Shown piece by piece: positions 22,701-34,672 of a stretch of DNA of 64,000 nucleotides (positions are counted from its first letter, which is position 1; each line of letters starts with the position of its first letter). The DNA is from Lunularia cruciata (lineage: Eukaryota; Streptophyta; Marchantiopsida; Lunulariales; Lunulariaceae): positions 49,742,291-49,806,290 of the forward strand of contig OX419755.1 of assembly GCA_948567375.1 (NCBI GenBank), read 5' to 3'. Below the pieces are notes generated by a model. That model worked only from the letters and a program-made list of their open reading frames with translations. It made no database searches and was not told where the DNA came from. Position numbers and translations under genes: made by a program.

Positions 22701-25557
22701 GTAGGGCCAGCGAGTCGTCTTCTGCTACAACTAACGCTCTAAACCCATAGCTGCGATCTGTTCGAAGATACGCGTTTAGAAACACCTTCTTGATCACTCC
22801 TCGAGGTAACTCCAAGCTGACGCGATCTTTCACAGCATCTGCATTCCAGTTATCTGTGTAGACCACTCTAAGCGAAAATTTCCCCGCATCTGATCCATCT
22901 TCACCTTTCTGTACTATAGCCGCTGCGTGCTTGCTATCTACGACGTTCAAAGTGTTACTCAAAATGGCTGAGTTCTCCATAACCTCCAATACGCCCAGTT
23001 TAGCAGATACTGGATCAACTTCAACCACTACCAATTTCTCATTCACCTCAAGAGCTACTGCCCCTTCTAGGCTTGTAGGTAAGAGCCTGCTACCCTTCAC
23101 CTGACCGGAAACAAGGTCTGATAGGGGAGTTTCAACAATTTTAACATTCCCGTCTGTTTGAATGAGGGCTGTCACAACAGTCCGGGAGTCAGAGTCCAAA
23201 GCAACAGCAACACTATTGACAAGCATAAGCTCATCCGTGGACAATCTTTTGGTGATGCCGACTGGGGTGGCCTTTCGAAAGTCCCCAGAGCGCAGATCGA
23301 TATCCACAACAACTAGTCCAGAAGTCCTGGAAAATCCGACACCAGAAAGGATCCCATCGGTTGACAGGCTAACTTTCTTGATGACAAGGTCCTCTCTGTA
23401 TTATTACCACGTCAAAACGAGGCAACATCTGTTAGCCATGGACATCAATCGTCGATTTTGCACTATATCATTATTTCTACTTTAAAATTGCAACCGTTTA
23501 TCCCACAGTACACCAGAATTGATTTACAAACTAACAAACAGTCTACCTATTCAGGATAAAGTGCCGACGTATAATTCTGGAAGAGACACCAACGCCAAAG
23601 TTCTGAATTGAAGGAACTCTTTCCGTAGAGTGAAGGCGTAAAGTCGAGCAGAAATGATGATCAGAGGCTGTTACATTAAAAGCATAAGTAAGGTTGCGTT
23701 CAAATACCTTACAGACTGCAGACCTGATTCCCAAATTATACTCCCATCAATGCTGGAAAGAGCAAACAGCACACTCCCGCTAAAGATTAGAATATCATTC
23801 GCCTTATCATTGTTGATATCCACCTGTGGGTTGGACAAACGAGAGTGATCAAGCAGCAACGCGAAATGCTACAGCACTTTAGATTGAATGCCTAAACAAA
23901 TTATGTCAGTTCAGATCTGCAGAACACGTTATAACTTACCGACGTAGAAACTGTTTATTATAAGGCTACTAGGACCGTATTAACCCAACCAAATCAGCAA
24001 AAGGACATGAAAATGGAAGGACCTGGAACAAAAGTTGTATGTTTAAACAAGAAAAGATAGTACCGTACAGGCAGAACAAGTAAACTCGCCGCAGAGCCCA
24101 AAGACGATTGAAGAAGAGATTCCCAGACCAAAGCACCATCTGGAAGATGCCAGGCTCTTACACTGCTGCCCTTCTTGGACAAGGAGATAACATCTGCACG
24201 GATGATATTTAAACATACACATATCATGAGTTGTTTTCTTCCTGTGTGAAGTTCCAGACGAATTGCAGCTTTACAACAAAAGAATCGGCAATGACAAATA
24301 TGCCGCAACTTATTCCTGGTAATAGTCACTTGATTTCGTTGCGGGCAGATCCCTTTCAGCTAACAGTATCTCCTTCCACTTCACCAAATACTTCGTCCTG
24401 TCCACTATGCACGCTTCTCCCAAATGGAAGTCACACAGGGGATTAAGTGCTTAGAGGATGCATAACTTACATTTTCCGAGAATTAGATCTAGAGCGTTCA
24501 CGGAGTCGGCCTTCCCCAAAACCCGTCTCCAGTCTGTCATGAGCATATGACCATCGTCAAAGCCATAAACTAGAAGCAAGGTCGAAGGACGTTATGTCAT
24601 AGTTGAACATCCATCCACAATGGTTGAAGCCAAGCCTATGTACGTCTGTTGCTGAATCCTACGACAATGACCTCTGACTACTTTCTTTTCTACTTTGAAT
24701 CTATTTCTCCGTGTAGAATACGTATGCATTAAACAGCTCTAACAAGGCTCAAAACTTCGGCTGTGGTAAAGGATATCGCGGTCACTTTGATGGCAATCAT
24801 GCTTATAGTCCCAGCTTTATGTGTAATGAAAGTGGGCAACACATACAGACTTCGCCAGTCCGTAGGTTGAGAGATGCAATCGCATTTTCCTCGGTGGCAA
24901 CTATGACACGCTTCCTCCCACTGCCTTGAGTCTGGAAAACGGCATGTCTCACTTTGCCAATGTACTGTTGATGCCTGCATCCCGTTTTCGGATTAACAAA
25001 GGTGGAAACAAGTAATCCAACATATCAATCAACATCGCCTGCACTCTTCGATTTGAAACTCAAACCGGAATTCACCTGTGCATCTACCACCTGCAACTGC
25101 AATAGAAATTTCGCCATTGACTTTTGCGGTAGATCCAAAACTTGGGTGTTACGGGTGGGATCTTAGACGTAGGACTAATCTTAAATTCCTAAAAGTTCAT
25201 TCGATCAACTTGTTTCTGAAACCCTATCGTTACTTCGATAATCAGCAAACATCCAATTGAACGTTCCAACGTTTTGAATTTACCCATAAGGACCTCAAGT
25301 TTCAAAATGAGCTAAGAAGCTTCACTTGCTCTAAAGACCCATTCTTGTTGTGTAACTGAGTAATCAGATGCTACCAACCCATAACAGTAACTGACCCTAC
25401 CACAAAATGTCCAAATTCTGTTTCTCAAAAGAATCAGTGTCCAATAGTACCAGTCCCAGACACCAGCTTGATCCTCATAGAGAGCCTCGCAAGAGATCCA
25501 GACACTGAACAAAATCAATAGTCCAATCGTCGCCCGCTGAAGCACTGGCAAATTCAT
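19791..25557 (-). CDS. EMC1: EMC1, ER membrane protein complex subunit 1 (13 exons)
   Basis: EMC1 is the large lumenal/transmembrane subunit of the ER membrane complex, which inserts and stabilises membrane proteins. Exons, 5' to 3': 25557-25451, 24974-24847, 24533-24471, 24193-24069, 23823-23713, 23602-23547, 23395-22564, 22443-21706, 21542-21321, 21164-21069, 20891-20697, 20322-20209, 20051-19791. All joins keep phase with GT-AG borders and sum to 3048 bp, 1015 residues plus stop, close to the family's usual length. The start gives a signal peptide (MNLPVLQRATIGLLILFSVW..) followed by LYEDQAGVWDWHQQYIGKV. PQQ-like propeller text follows (GEVYWRRVLG, RAWHLPDGALVWE, TRDHNGFRK, LHTGDGRIVWS), then the C-terminal DUF1620 region (DTVTGRVLHR, NENWVVYHYFN, VEGLRGILTVPARLEST, AYGLDLFYTR). 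Near the end is one membrane helix (YALLLITIVALVAGIVVTWVL split as read) and the tail KKELGDKWK. Exon 6 is chosen only by phase and may be wrong or incomplete; the donor at 21069 could be 3 bp away. Confidence 0.93.
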
Positions 25558-27018
25558 GGCTGGCTCCGACTTCTTTTTTTTCCGGCTCCAGCAGCAACCC
25601 CTATCCTTTCATGTCCTCTGAGGCAACAAGATGCAAAAGTCAGGATACTCCGATGAAGATACGTCGATTCTGAACATCGGGAGAGGTTGCTTCAAGAAAT
25701 GCAATAAAGTATTGCGATCGAGTACAGTATAGTACCATATTAGCCGGCCGTAGTTCCACAACTGCGAAGCCCGCCCGATGCTCAATTAAATTTGTGCTCG
25801 GCAGGCAAGAGAAATGGAAGGAAGGAAGACAAATGCCCAACTCGTCTGTCTAAACCCTACGAACTTGTCAAGATGTCAGTCAGGAGAAGAGCCACAATTA
25901 TCCTATTCGTCAGTCTTGGGAGATCCGGCTCATTTTTCCCGACATCCTCATAAGAAGACTCTGATGAAGATACGTCATTCTACTGCATATTTAACCAAAT
26001 CTCCGATATCTTCCATCGAGCATCCGGCTATAAAAGTTTACGTCTTTCGTCCGTCAGTCCGTCAAAGTCGGAATCGGGAGGTTTGTTTTATGTCCTTCTC
26101 TGATTCAATTTCGTAATGTTCTACGGAGCGCTGCTGCTGCTACGATTGACTGAAGTGACTCAAGAGCATACGTACAAATACTTGTTAGTGTCAATGTTGT
26201 GGGAAGGAATTTTGTTTCTGACGTCTGATTTGGAATGGAGAATCTGCAACTATTGTTGTTGGGGCTGTCCAAGCATCCAGGATGACAGAGTGAGCTGCCG
26301 GTCAGTGTCCATTAAATTTTCATGAACTTTCCAATTGAGCATGTAACTGGGACTTCCTAGATCGGATATCATGTGAGATAGCTGTAGATTGCAGGGTTAT
26401 CAGAAGAAGGTCTTGTTTGGGTTTTATTCAGCGCAGGACAAAGAGCGAGATAACGATTCCTGGATTCAATTTCATGATACATAGTGGTTGTGAGAAATAT
26501 TTTGAGTTCGTAGACCATACTATAAGCATTTTCCTGTTTCTCCTCACGTCAAACACGGGAAACGACTTGCCTACGGTGTATTGTTATCAAGTATAAGAAG
26601 CTGTTGTGAAGCTTCAGTAGTCTTTAGGTACGGTAAGACAGGCTCAGTTTTAGCTCTTTCCAACTATACCTGGTAATTTCCTGCAAGGTTCAAACCTTCG
26701 AATTCGAAATTCTTAGGTTTAAGTTTTTCTGGGAGAGCAATATCCCACGATGTTCAGAAGCGACACCGCATTAAGCTTTATGTTCTTCTTTGTCTGCAAG
26801 TATAGCAGTAGATTTTGGTCTCGGGGAAACCCTTAACTTGCTGGAGCACGTCGAAGGAAGGGTGGTCCATAAAAAGAGTAAGAATTGAATCCCTTCATGA
26901 AAATCAAGTTTTGTATCCTGCATGGTTTAACTTGTGTCGCTTTTGTTGCTGCCGCAGAGTGTAGATCGGAACATTAGAATCAGAGCAGACAGCGGACCTT
27001 TGAAGGACTTAGGTCCTG
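25558..27018. promoter_or_regulatory. Divergent intergenic region between EMC1 and the PRCC-like gene
   Basis: This 1.46-kb stretch must hold the promoters and 5' UTRs of both divergent genes. No further gene is recognised. A perfect 14-bp direct repeat, gatgaagatacgtc, occurs at 25652-25665 and 25963-25976. It contains an ACGT core of the kind bound by plant bZIP factors and lies 95-420 bp upstream of the EMC1 start codon. No clear TATA box can be assigned to either gene. Confidence 0.5.
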
Positions 27019-28714
27019 GTGATGGATTTACTTGCCAACTATGGATCTGACGAAGAGGATGAAGAGTCGACGAAACCGCCAATTGCGATGCCAAGTTCCT
27101 CTAGTAAAATCTTCTCCCTTCCACCTCCAACGAGTTCTCCTCAGGTAAAACGGGTTAATGATGTGCCAGTAATAAAAAATGTCCCTCGCTTTCCATCCTC
27201 AACTGAACCTCAAGTAGAAGAAAGGACTCTTCCTTCGGATTTCTTCGAACAAACGTCAAGAGTGGCCAAAGTATCTGTGGAGGGCCGGGAAAACCCTTCG
27301 TCCTTGTTCTTGCAGCTGCTAGCTACTTCGTCTTCCAAGTCTTTACGTGCCCACTTACCCCCTCCATCAAACTCGAAGTCGAAAAAGAAAACGGTGGAAT
27401 TCAAGCCTCCGGGTAACTTTTCTTTGTTAGAATCCAGAGATGAAGATGACTCAGAACGCCGAAAGAAACGATCTAAGGTCTCTGAGGAGAGCAGAACAAG
27501 AATTGAAGGAAAAGTTGGAGGTTTGACTGCTCTACTTCCACCCCAAAGAATAGCTTAGGGGTGGGACAAGCGTTTGGAGGAGGTGGAAGTGGACGTCGCA
27601 CCGCAATGGAAACTGTTTCAGTTTCCTCGCGAATCGCCAAGGAAGCTAATACGTTCGAGCGGAGTGCGCTAGACAAGGAGAGTGACAGTGTGGCACCGCC
27701 ATCTGCAGGAAGTCTGGATGCACAGATGAGGCCACATCCAAGTACTCGATTCCATTACTCTGCCCAACCAGGTCAAGGTCATATTGCACCGGAGTCCCTT
27801 AATTGCGAACCTGAAGTACGAACAAATGAAGGGCACTTTGCAGAATACCAGCAATATGCCAATCAATCTAATGGACACCAGGATCAAGCAAGCTGGCAAT
27901 ATTCAGATGCTTATGGAGATGCAGCGGTGCTAGTTTCTGCAAGTGTGGTCTCAGATCCTCTGGCCGAAGTATTGCAAAGGGAACGGAGGAAAGGCAAGAA
28001 TGAGCCACCGCCACAGGTCATAGAGGTCAAGCAAGCTGAGCTTACCGGGGGAAGACTTCGAGAAGATGAACTTCGCACCACTGGAATTGCTTTCGGACCA
28101 TCCTACCAGGTTGACATCCACCCTCCTTCTATCTCGGCTTGGCTCCATGGTCTTAGGGCTTTTGTTAGTAGCTAGCATTGATGACAGACATTATCAAAAT
28201 TGGTCTATCACCTCCTTCCTTACTATTCCCTTCTCTTTTATATCAAGACCAGACGTTCTGATACGGGTTACTGCCTAATTTACTCAAGTAGTGTGTGCTT
28301 TTCTGTGATGGAACTTAGGTGCTAGTCCAGTAGTTCCCGTGCTCCTACTTAAAGGTTTACCTTGCACATTGAGCACATTGCAGAGTTAGTTAGAGCCTAA
28401 TAAGTGTCCTAGTACCATTTGCTTCTACTCATAGGAGTTGTCATAGGCTATTGCAAAACTCTTGTGCAACTCTTGTGATCATTATTGACAGTTTTTCGAA
28501 GTCCAGAAAACCTGCCTCGCTGACGAAGTTGATCCGTCTTGACATCTTTCAGCCAGTGTCCTCGGGTAAAGATAAACCGTCGAAGATCCATAGGAAGAAG
28601 CATCAAATTTGAGCATTGTATTTCGACATGAAGTCGAAAGAGATGGAGATGCTTGACCGTCGTTCTAAAGGCAACTTGACGAAAGCCGAAACTCATGCAA
28701 AGTATGGTTGGTAG
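27019..28714 (+). pseudogene. PRCC-like (proline-rich, mitotic checkpoint/splicing-associated) gene with two disabling lesions
   Basis: PRCC proteins are nuclear, low-complexity factors associated with pre-mRNA splicing. Exon 1 (27019-28109) begins MMDLLANYGSDEEDEE, typical of the family, and carries a KKRSK basic patch. It changes frame at a run of four C (27541-27544): the upstream frame stops at 27556, while the conserved continuation (KNSLG..GQAFGGG..GRRTAMETV) is open one frame away, as if one C were missing. The exon ends with GIAFGPSYQ at a GT donor. Exon 2 (28553-28714) resumes in phase after an AG acceptor. It holds the family C-terminal block: KPSKIHRKKHQI, then TGA at 28610-28612 where Gly is expected, then ALYFDMKSKEMEMLDRRSKG and the terminal AETHAKYGW before TAG. 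The protein would be about 417 residues if unbroken. Either this is a recent pseudogene or the sequence has two errors. Confidence 0.85.
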
Positions 28715-30296
28715 TTTGTCACCCATAGAATCACTAACATGGTTGCGGACAAAATCGAGCTCACGTGAACTATCATGGTCTTGCACCTTGCTTCAATCAC
28801 ACATCTGTTGACATTGTCTTGTTGATCAATATTTGGAAGCCGGGTTGTCCTGTTCTGCGAGTTACACCCTTCGTGGCAATGAACGATGTTGAAAGAAGTT
28901 TGCCGTGCTTGATATCTTTCGGCGTTGTTTGTTTGTGATCTGTGCATATTATGTAAAAGTCTGGTCAGCCGTGGGTATGAAACTGGGCTGTTTACAACGG
29001 GGTCTGGACTCCAGTACTCAATATTATGTAAATGTGCATATTTTGTATTTGAGATGTCTAACAGGTTTCATCTAGTTTTTAAGACCTGACTGGCGTGACT
29101 GAGACTTACGTGGAACGAAACGCAAAATAAAACGTGAATGGGATTAGAATCAAGTTCATAAACTCTACTCAGCTTGTATTAACCCCGGACAATAACAGTG
29201 TATGCCTCGTTCAGGAAGATTCTCTTTCCTAGGAATTTTATGTGGAAAACTTTGTAATTCCAGCTCCTATTTGGAGTCCCACTTATGTTGGTATTTGGAA
29301 TTTAGTTTGTATATCTCGGGCTACGATGTTGACATCCTGAGGGAGGAATATATACCTTACATACGGGGAGCTCTTTTGACCTCGTATGAACGTTTCATTT
29401 TTCTTCACAATTGAGTCAACAGCCTGTGTGCGACTGCTATTTAGTTGCTGCAGAGCTTTTATCTTTCAGACGATTCATTTCACTTCATACGTTATTTATC
29501 CTTATGCCGCTCCGTCAGTAACCTTTTCAACTTACTTACTTTTGGCGTTATGACGTTTACCTCTGCCTCAATTACAATCTGCGTTGATGATTTTCACCTG
29601 GATACATTTCCTAGGGTGTATATGTAACCATTCGTCTCAGAGTCAAAAGGTCTGTCGGGTATTCTACTCTGCTGGGTTTTTATTCTTTCACCTCGGTAAG
29701 ATGGTTTGTCTATTCTTCCTAGAAGAGCATCACTGGGAGTGAGTAAGTTTTATCTGCACTCTAGAGCTATGAGACAAACTCGCGACGAGGGATAATCCAC
29801 TCCAGCTCTATCTGGGCGCTCGTGAAGGCATAAATGTTTTTAAACAGATTTCTTTTGAAGTTCGACTACTACGAACAGGTAACAAGCGAAGGACTCGTGT
29901 AGTGAATATGCGTGTCAGGATAACAATTATCAATCTTCCTACAGCTTTTTACCAGTCACTGAAACGTATCTCTCATTCTATATCTGTAGAAATAGGTAAG
30001 CTTAGTTACGGCTTTCTGTACGTTCAGTCGCTAATCCATTCTGGAGCATTTTCAAGAAAATTATTTATTAATCGTTAGATTGACATAGTAGTTGGTATCA
30101 GTACCTACTCTTGGTTTAAAAATGTGATCCAAAGTATTCAATTATCATTTCGACCCGACGTGCTGTGGCGATGTTCAGTTCATCATCTACTTCATGTGAC
30201 AAATCCATTATCAGATATACTTTCTGCATAATTAGTTAAATTCCCCCGTACATTTTGAGCTATAAGGACTCATGTTACAGGGTGCGGGGAAGGATG
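28715..30296. other. No gene recognised downstream of the PRCC-like gene
   Basis: High-complexity, moderately AT-rich DNA without transposon or protein motifs. The first few hundred bases may include the PRCC-like 3' UTR. No RNA gene was recognised. Confidence 0.45.
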
Positions 30297-30895
30297 AGCA
30301 CACCAATCGAGTCAGTCAGGGCGGTACATGGGCGTAAAATAGAATTCTGAAGATATCCAAAATGGGTTCAACATGTCAGTAATTATATAGACAGAGATAG
30401 GGCATAGCATGCTCTTTGAACCAAGAATTAGTTAGCGTTCACTGGATCCGTACTTTCTTCTTGTTTGTTAGTCAGTTTTACCTGCGGTGTTTTCATTCAC
30501 GCGTGATATTCCCTTCAGCTTCATATGCCATTCATGTCTTTTCTTAGTTATGTCTTCATTTCTTCTTATATGCGTGGTGCGTACTTAATTGATGTCAATA
30601 TTTGAATTGAGCATGCCAATTGAGTCAGTCAGGTTGGTTCCTGGCCATAAAATAGAATTTTGGGGATATCCAAAATGGGTTGAACATGTCATTAGTTGTA
30701 TAGACAGAGATGGGGCATAGCATGGTCCATGAATCAAGAGTTAGTAGTGTTCACTACATCCATACATTTTTCTTGTATGCTATCAGGTTCACTTGCAGTG
30801 TTGGCAGTCATGTGTGATATTCTCTTCAGCTTCATATGCAGGTCATGTCTTTTGTAAGTGTATTTAGGTCTTCATTCCTTCTTATATGCCTGGGG
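30297..30895. repeat. Tandem duplication, two diverged units of about 290 bp
   Basis: Unit 1 spans about 30297-30590 and unit 2 about 30608-30895. Shared landmarks in the same order are gagtcagtcagg, ggatatccaaaatgggtt, tatagacagagat.gggcatagcatg, gtgatattc.cttcagcttcatatgc and cttcttatatgc. Identity looks near 80 percent, so the duplication is old. No coding potential is visible. Confidence 0.85.
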
Positions 30896-31480
30896 CAAAT
30901 GTCCAGTTTGGTTCTGATTATTCCTTGAACAGATAAATTACATTCTGGCTGATTTAAACTCAAATGTAGAGTTCCTGGCTCTGTTTATTTCTGGCTAATT
31001 CGCGATCAACACAATAAGCATACATATTCGCCTTTAATGGTCAGGTCTACGTCTTTCCACGGCTTGTTGCTCGTAGTGGTTTCTTGTGTTCCTGCTAAAA
31101 GTATGTATAACAGAGAATTTTAGAGATGCTGAACATACGTAGAGTTGTTTGTACTTATGGTTCAAAGTTGGAGTCATATCCTGTCCAATCCAGTCAAGTG
31201 CGTGCAAATGCGAGTTCTTGGATCCAATATAAACGGGCTTTGCAAACCATTACCAATATCGTTATGAACTGTCGCGATGGTTGAGCTCATTCAAAGCCTT
31301 ACCCTCCGACAGTTGACGACCAGTGGAGGGATAAGTTCCTTCGAACAGGACTTATGATCGACACCTGCTGGATCTTGGACGACTCTTCTGAAGTACCCAA
31401 TGTCCTCGAGAAGGTGCAAACGCCACGTAAACCACTGTCAACTACTCCTTGCGCTAGCTTTTCGAACTAGACACCTTATG
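30896..31480. other. No gene recognised between the tandem duplication and the fold-back
   Basis: Unremarkable DNA. A short plus-strand open stretch around 31320-31470 has no recognisable motif. Confidence 0.4.
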
Positions 31481-31617
31481 CCATCCTCGTTTCGAGATCC
31501 TCCAGGTGAAACTTTGTATAGAATGTGGTGAAGTCAAAACTCTGAAGAACTCCCAGAGTTTTGACTTCACCACATCCTGTACAAAGTTTCACCTAGAGGA
31601 TCTCGAAACGAGGATGG
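31481..31617. repeat. Near-perfect inverted repeat (64-bp arms, 9-bp loop)
   Basis: The left arm 31481-31544 and right arm 31554-31617 are reverse complements at 61 of 64 positions, with the spacer aagaactcc. A transcript would fold into one long hairpin. No transposon terminal motif or target duplication was found around it. It could be a small inverted duplication, a foldback-element remnant, or a young small-RNA-producing hairpin; sequence alone does not decide. Confidence 0.92.
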
Positions 31618-31908
31618 CCACTCTCGTAAGATCCACTTTCTAACGTAGGGTCACTCTCAACAGGGAGTATGGGCTGGTGGTTAAGACCTCCGCCCTCGGC
31701 TACAAATACAGATGGCGCAAGAGCAAAGATAACGTTACGGGGAGATATGATTTTTGGTTTCTCTTTAAGCCGTAAAATCCTATGGAATCACCCCGTTGGA
31801 TTTTTCGGCTACTCCCCATAATAGATTATGTTTAATTTGAAATTGTACCACATGTTTAAAGTTGTACCCGTGTCTTGTACACCAATCTGGTCTGGTCTCC
31901 CTCTCCTT

Positions 31909-32075
31909 ATGTTCCTTAATTCGGTTCGACTTATCATTCAGTTCTTGCATTAATTCGTCCTGGTCTCAGTCTCTCTCCCTCTCCCAATATCCTTGTTGGG
32001 TTCGACTTGTCATTCAGCTCTTACATCAACTCGCCTTGGGACTTCGGCTTGTCGTTCAGTTCTTGCATCAATTGG
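31909..32075. repeat. Three degenerate units around 'cgacttgtcattcagttcttgcatcaa'
   Basis: Similar 30-33 bp cores start at about 31926, 32002 and 32044, partly preceded by ctggtctc-type pyrimidine-rich text. Non-coding minisatellite-like sequence. Confidence 0.65.
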
Positions 32076-32806
32076 ATCTTCCTGCGATGGAACACCTTTG
32101 GCATATCACTTCACGGGGTTCTTTGATGTCATATTCACTTTTCTGTCTTCTTTGTTTTTCTTTTTTCATTGTAAAATGCCCCACTCGACATACCATTCAG
32201 ATTTTTATATCCACTTTTCTTTCTCCTTTATAAACCACACAGAGAGAATTCTTGGATGTTCTCTTTGACACATCTCTCTCATTCATCTCTAGAGTTGGTT
32301 AAAGTTCTCTTCTGTCAAAATGCTTTGGATAGGTTTCCGCATGGAAGTGCTATATGAAATTATAAAAGGAATGCAGAAGTCCATGCATAGTATGACGAGA
32401 CGAACAATGGATTGAGAATAGTGACAATGAAGTATGGATGGGAAACGAGGGAATTGACAATGAGATAGTTTAGACTTAGACTAATGGAGTGGTGATGATG
32501 ATGAATATGAAAGTGGGTTAGTCTTTTGAAATGGTGGGAATCTGTTACTTCGACTACATTTCTTCACAAAAGAGTAAACTCATATCGCTACAATGATTTT
32601 GTGCATGAAAAGTTTATGGATCTTGATCCTTTGTCATTTAGACAACTCATTCATGTGGATCTTTTATCTTTTACAATGTTAGTGGATCATATTAAAGACC
32701 ATCCTATATTTAAAAATTATTCATACAATGATCAAACCTCTGTCTTTATATAACTTGCAATTGCTTTAGATATATTTGGGCATCATGGAAATGGAGCATG
32801 TGTAGC

Positions 32807-33100
32807 ATGAGGATTAAACCTTGGGGGCTTAGTGCATGATCAATGGTACGTTTTACAAATAGAGTGATCATTGGAATATTATCTTGTGTGTGAAAGGAAG
32901 TGGAATGAGGATTAAACCTTGGGGGCTTAGTGCATGATCAATGGTACGTTTTACAAATAGAGTGATCATTGGAATATTATCTTGTGTGTGAAAGGAAGTG
33001 GAATGAGGATTAAACCTTGGGGGCTTAGTGCATGATCAATGGTACGTTTTACAAATAGAGTGATCATTGGAATATTATCTTGTGTGTGAAAGGAAGTGGA
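32807..33100. repeat. Exact tandem triplication of 98 bp inside the Harbinger relic
   Basis: Three head-to-tail units at 32807-32904, 32905-33002 and 33003-33100 (unit start atgaggattaaacc) read as identical. One unit belongs to the transposase coding text; 98 is not a multiple of three, so each extra copy shifts frame. Confidence 0.95.
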
Positions 33101-33507
33101 GTGGCCAAATAGAAGAGAGAGAGCAAGAATTTCTTCCATCTTTGCTGAAAAAGGATTTGTTGGGTATGTGGGATTAGTGAACTTTTTGCTTTTCCCCTTA
33201 TCACAAAGACCAACCATTGATAGAGAAATTTATTTTAGTAGGATAGTACAATATTCGATCAATGATCATCCTCTTGTCATCACAAATCACTTGATCATTG
33301 ATTTGTTATGACAAGAGGATGATTATTCACTTTGCAAGAGGTAAGTATTCTGATTGGTCCGTTGATTGGTCCTTTGGTATGTAAGTGAAATGCAAATGGT
33401 AAAATTAGTAGGTGCTTTGTGTGGAGATGTTTGATCACTAGTGTTCAATGTTTGTGCAAGTATGCATGAGTCATGTCAAGACATGACTTGTTTAAAAAAG
33501 TTTGCAG

Positions 33508-33815
33508 TATGGCCCAAGTTGAGTGTGAGAGCAGCTTGCCATTATTTTGATACCTATCAATATTTGATAAGGGATTTGGAATAAGTTCCTATGGAACATT
33601 TAGGTCCTTCTTTCAAGCAAATATCTATTGAAGAAAATTTGATTTTAATAAATCTATTGCTTTATGGCCCAAGTTGAGTGTGAGAGCAGCTTGCCATTAT
33701 TTTGATACCTATCAATATTTGATAAGGGATTTGGAATATGTTCCTATGGAAAATTTAGGTCCTTCTTTCAAGCAAATATCTATTGAAGATAATTTGATTT
33801 TAATAAATCTATTGC
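33508..33815. repeat. Tandem duplication, 2 x 154 bp, in the Harbinger relic
   Basis: Units 33508-33661 and 33662-33815 both start tatggcccaagttgag and differ at about three positions. It lies between the catalytic domain and the C-terminal block of the transposase. Confidence 0.95.
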
Positions 33816-34672
33816 TTCAACTTGCGTATTTTTTTCAATGAGAAATGTATGGGGATTTTAAAAGCTAGATGGAATTCCTTAAAGGAGTTAAGAGTACAAT
33901 TAAAAAATAGAATAAAATCATATCCATTAAGATGGATTAGTTGTTGTGTGATATTGCATAGCTTCCTAATCACCTGATCTGATATATGGTTTGAAGATGA
34001 TGGAGATTTTGGATCAGATAGCTCCCATGAAGAAATTGCCAAAGAATCCAGAGGTAAAGAGGATGATTGAGAGGAAACAAGAATAAATGTTAAGGAAAGG
34101 TGCCTTATTTTCAAGAGGCAACATGGGAGATTACTTTGTAAAAGATTTTAAAACAAAATTTTATTTAATTGATTGTTTGCATCCCCATTTTCCACATGAA
34201 TGTAGTGTATGTATGGAGGATGAATTTTAGTGTATGTATGGAGGAGTTTCTTTATTGTGATAAATTTCATAAAGTGCTTTCTTGGGTACCATAGAGCCTG
34301 CATTGTTGTTCATGATAGCTCAGGTTTGAAATTTGGGTACTACAAGGCCGACAGTGTTGTTCTTGTTAGCTCAGTTTCATTTAGAGAAAGGATGTTCAAA
34401 TTTCATTTCAAGAAAGGATGTTTGAATGTTATTGCTATTTGAAAAAGAGATGAGGATGTTTGAATGATGAGAAAAGGAGAAGAAAAAGGTGGAATTTTTT
34501 GGGAACTAGAAGGAAGATGTCTGAATTTACAAGTGAGAGAATAGAAGGAGAATAGAAGGTAGAGAGACATTGATGGGATCTGATTTGGGTTAAGGGGTTA
34601 AGAATTGCTATTTGAGAGTGCCATTTGTAAGTGTCATCCAATAAAAGAGAGGAAGGTGGGAAACTTCATTGC

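Larger units (their letters stand above)
32520..33975 (+). pseudogene. PIF/Harbinger transposase relic
   Basis: PIF/Harbinger transposases mobilise DNA elements with a DDE nuclease, usually together with a Myb/SANT-like partner. An N-terminal helical stretch (32526-32753, FVHEKFMDLDPLSFRQLIHVD..) is followed by LAIALDIFGHHGNGA (about 32756). After a repeated segment comes EWPNRRERARISSIFAEKGF (about 33098), VGYVGLVNFLLFPLSQRP and a YSIN box (to 33311). The first catalytic Asp, expected in VGLVDGT, reads VNF here. A C-terminal block, ILKARWNSLKELRVQLKN...RWISCCVILHSFLI, ends near 33970. Stops, a 98-bp triplication and a 154-bp duplication break the frame. Terminal repeats were not identified. 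Confidence 0.82.

Noticed and set aside
31668..31730. tRNA-like D-arm phrase (gctggtggttaagacc)
   Set aside because: No T-loop GGTTCGAATCC box follows at the required distance and no cloverleaf can be drawn.
32807..33100. CRISPR-like array
   Set aside because: The three 98-bp units are directly adjacent with no spacers, and lie within a transposase relic of a plant genome.
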